DNA of 64,000 bases. Source: Ochotona curzoniae. Taxonomy: Eukaryota > Chordata > Mammalia > Lagomorpha > Ochotonidae. Below the pieces are notes generated by a model. The model ran no database searches. It worked only from the letters and a program-made list of their open reading frames with translations, and was not told the origin of the DNA. The position numbers and the translations under genes were made by a program. Where the stretch lies: NCBI RefSeq assembly GCF_017591425.1, contig NW_024465655.1:991501-1055500 (forward strand). Reading direction: 5' to 3'. Numbering within the stretch: the stretch's first letter is position 1; every line of letters starts with the position of its first letter. Positions 63,774 through 64,000 of this stretch are shown piece by piece.

Positions 63774-64000
63774 CGAGTAGTACTTTTTAAAAAAGATTTA
63801 TTTTTATTGGAAAGTCAGATTTATAGAGAGACAGATCTTCTGTTTATTGGCCACAGCAGGAAGCTGAACAGGAAGTGGACCAGCCAGGATATAAACAGGT
63901 GCTCTTATGGGATCCCAGTGCATGCATGAAACGTGAGGATTTATCTACAAGGCTACTGTGCCGAGAACAGTACTTGTCATATAAGCCTTTTTATGGACAT

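Overview
The window is mammalian nuclear DNA: multi-exon genes with GT-AG introns, CpG-island promoters, and a very dense load of one tRNA-derived SINE of the lagomorph C-repeat (CSINE) type. The SINE's sequence differs from the rabbit consensus I know and best fits a pika (Ochotona); this species call is an inference.

Four conserved genes lie head-to-tail on the minus strand. Read right to left they are CCNB1 (59464-54564, 9 coding exons, 440 aa), CENPH (48921-33259, 9 exons, 239 aa), MRPS36/KGD4 (25156-14934, 4 exons, 100 aa) and the first three coding exons of CDK7 (4333-1791; the rest lies off the left edge). This is the gene order of human 5q13.2. All reading frames close exactly across the splice sites given. 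Three of the four act in the cell cycle (cyclin B1, inner kinetochore CENP-H, CDK-activating kinase); MRPS36 is a mitochondrial protein. CpG-rich promoters lie at about 4.33-4.62, 25.16-25.44, 48.92-49.33 and 59.47-59.88 kb, with recognisable NF-Y, E-box, CRE, GC-box, ETS and E2F motifs.

Nearly everything else is retrotransposon-derived. The standout is a 6.37-kb insertion at 6121-12491 between CDK7 and MRPS36. It has 16.3 apparently perfect copies of a CpG-rich 254-bp monomer, a unique linker with a hairpin, a degenerate VNTR-like core, an L1-like 3' end and a poly(A) tail, all flanked by a 10-bp target-site duplication at a consensus L1 endonuclease site, and it has no ORF1 or ORF2. Each monomer has a TATTTAAA box 31 bp upstream of the exact point where the insertion begins, so the monomers look like tandem promoters and the insertion like a copy made from a true transcription start. 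In architecture it resembles SVA/LAVA elements or an internally deleted or spliced L1. Four diverged relatives of its core lie at about 20.66-22.33, 29.93-31.19, 38.75-41.75 and 50.77-53.40 kb; three of them share the same ~140-bp head module.

Other features: a processed SLC25A3 pseudogene inside a SINE in MRPS36 intron 3; a young SINE 20 bp from an MRPS36 splice donor; a 39-bp minisatellite abutting a CENPH splice donor and open in the CENPH reading frame; and an orphan CCAAT-CRE-TATA promoter at 28.67-28.74 kb. No tRNA, rRNA, CRISPR or intact transposon ORF was found.
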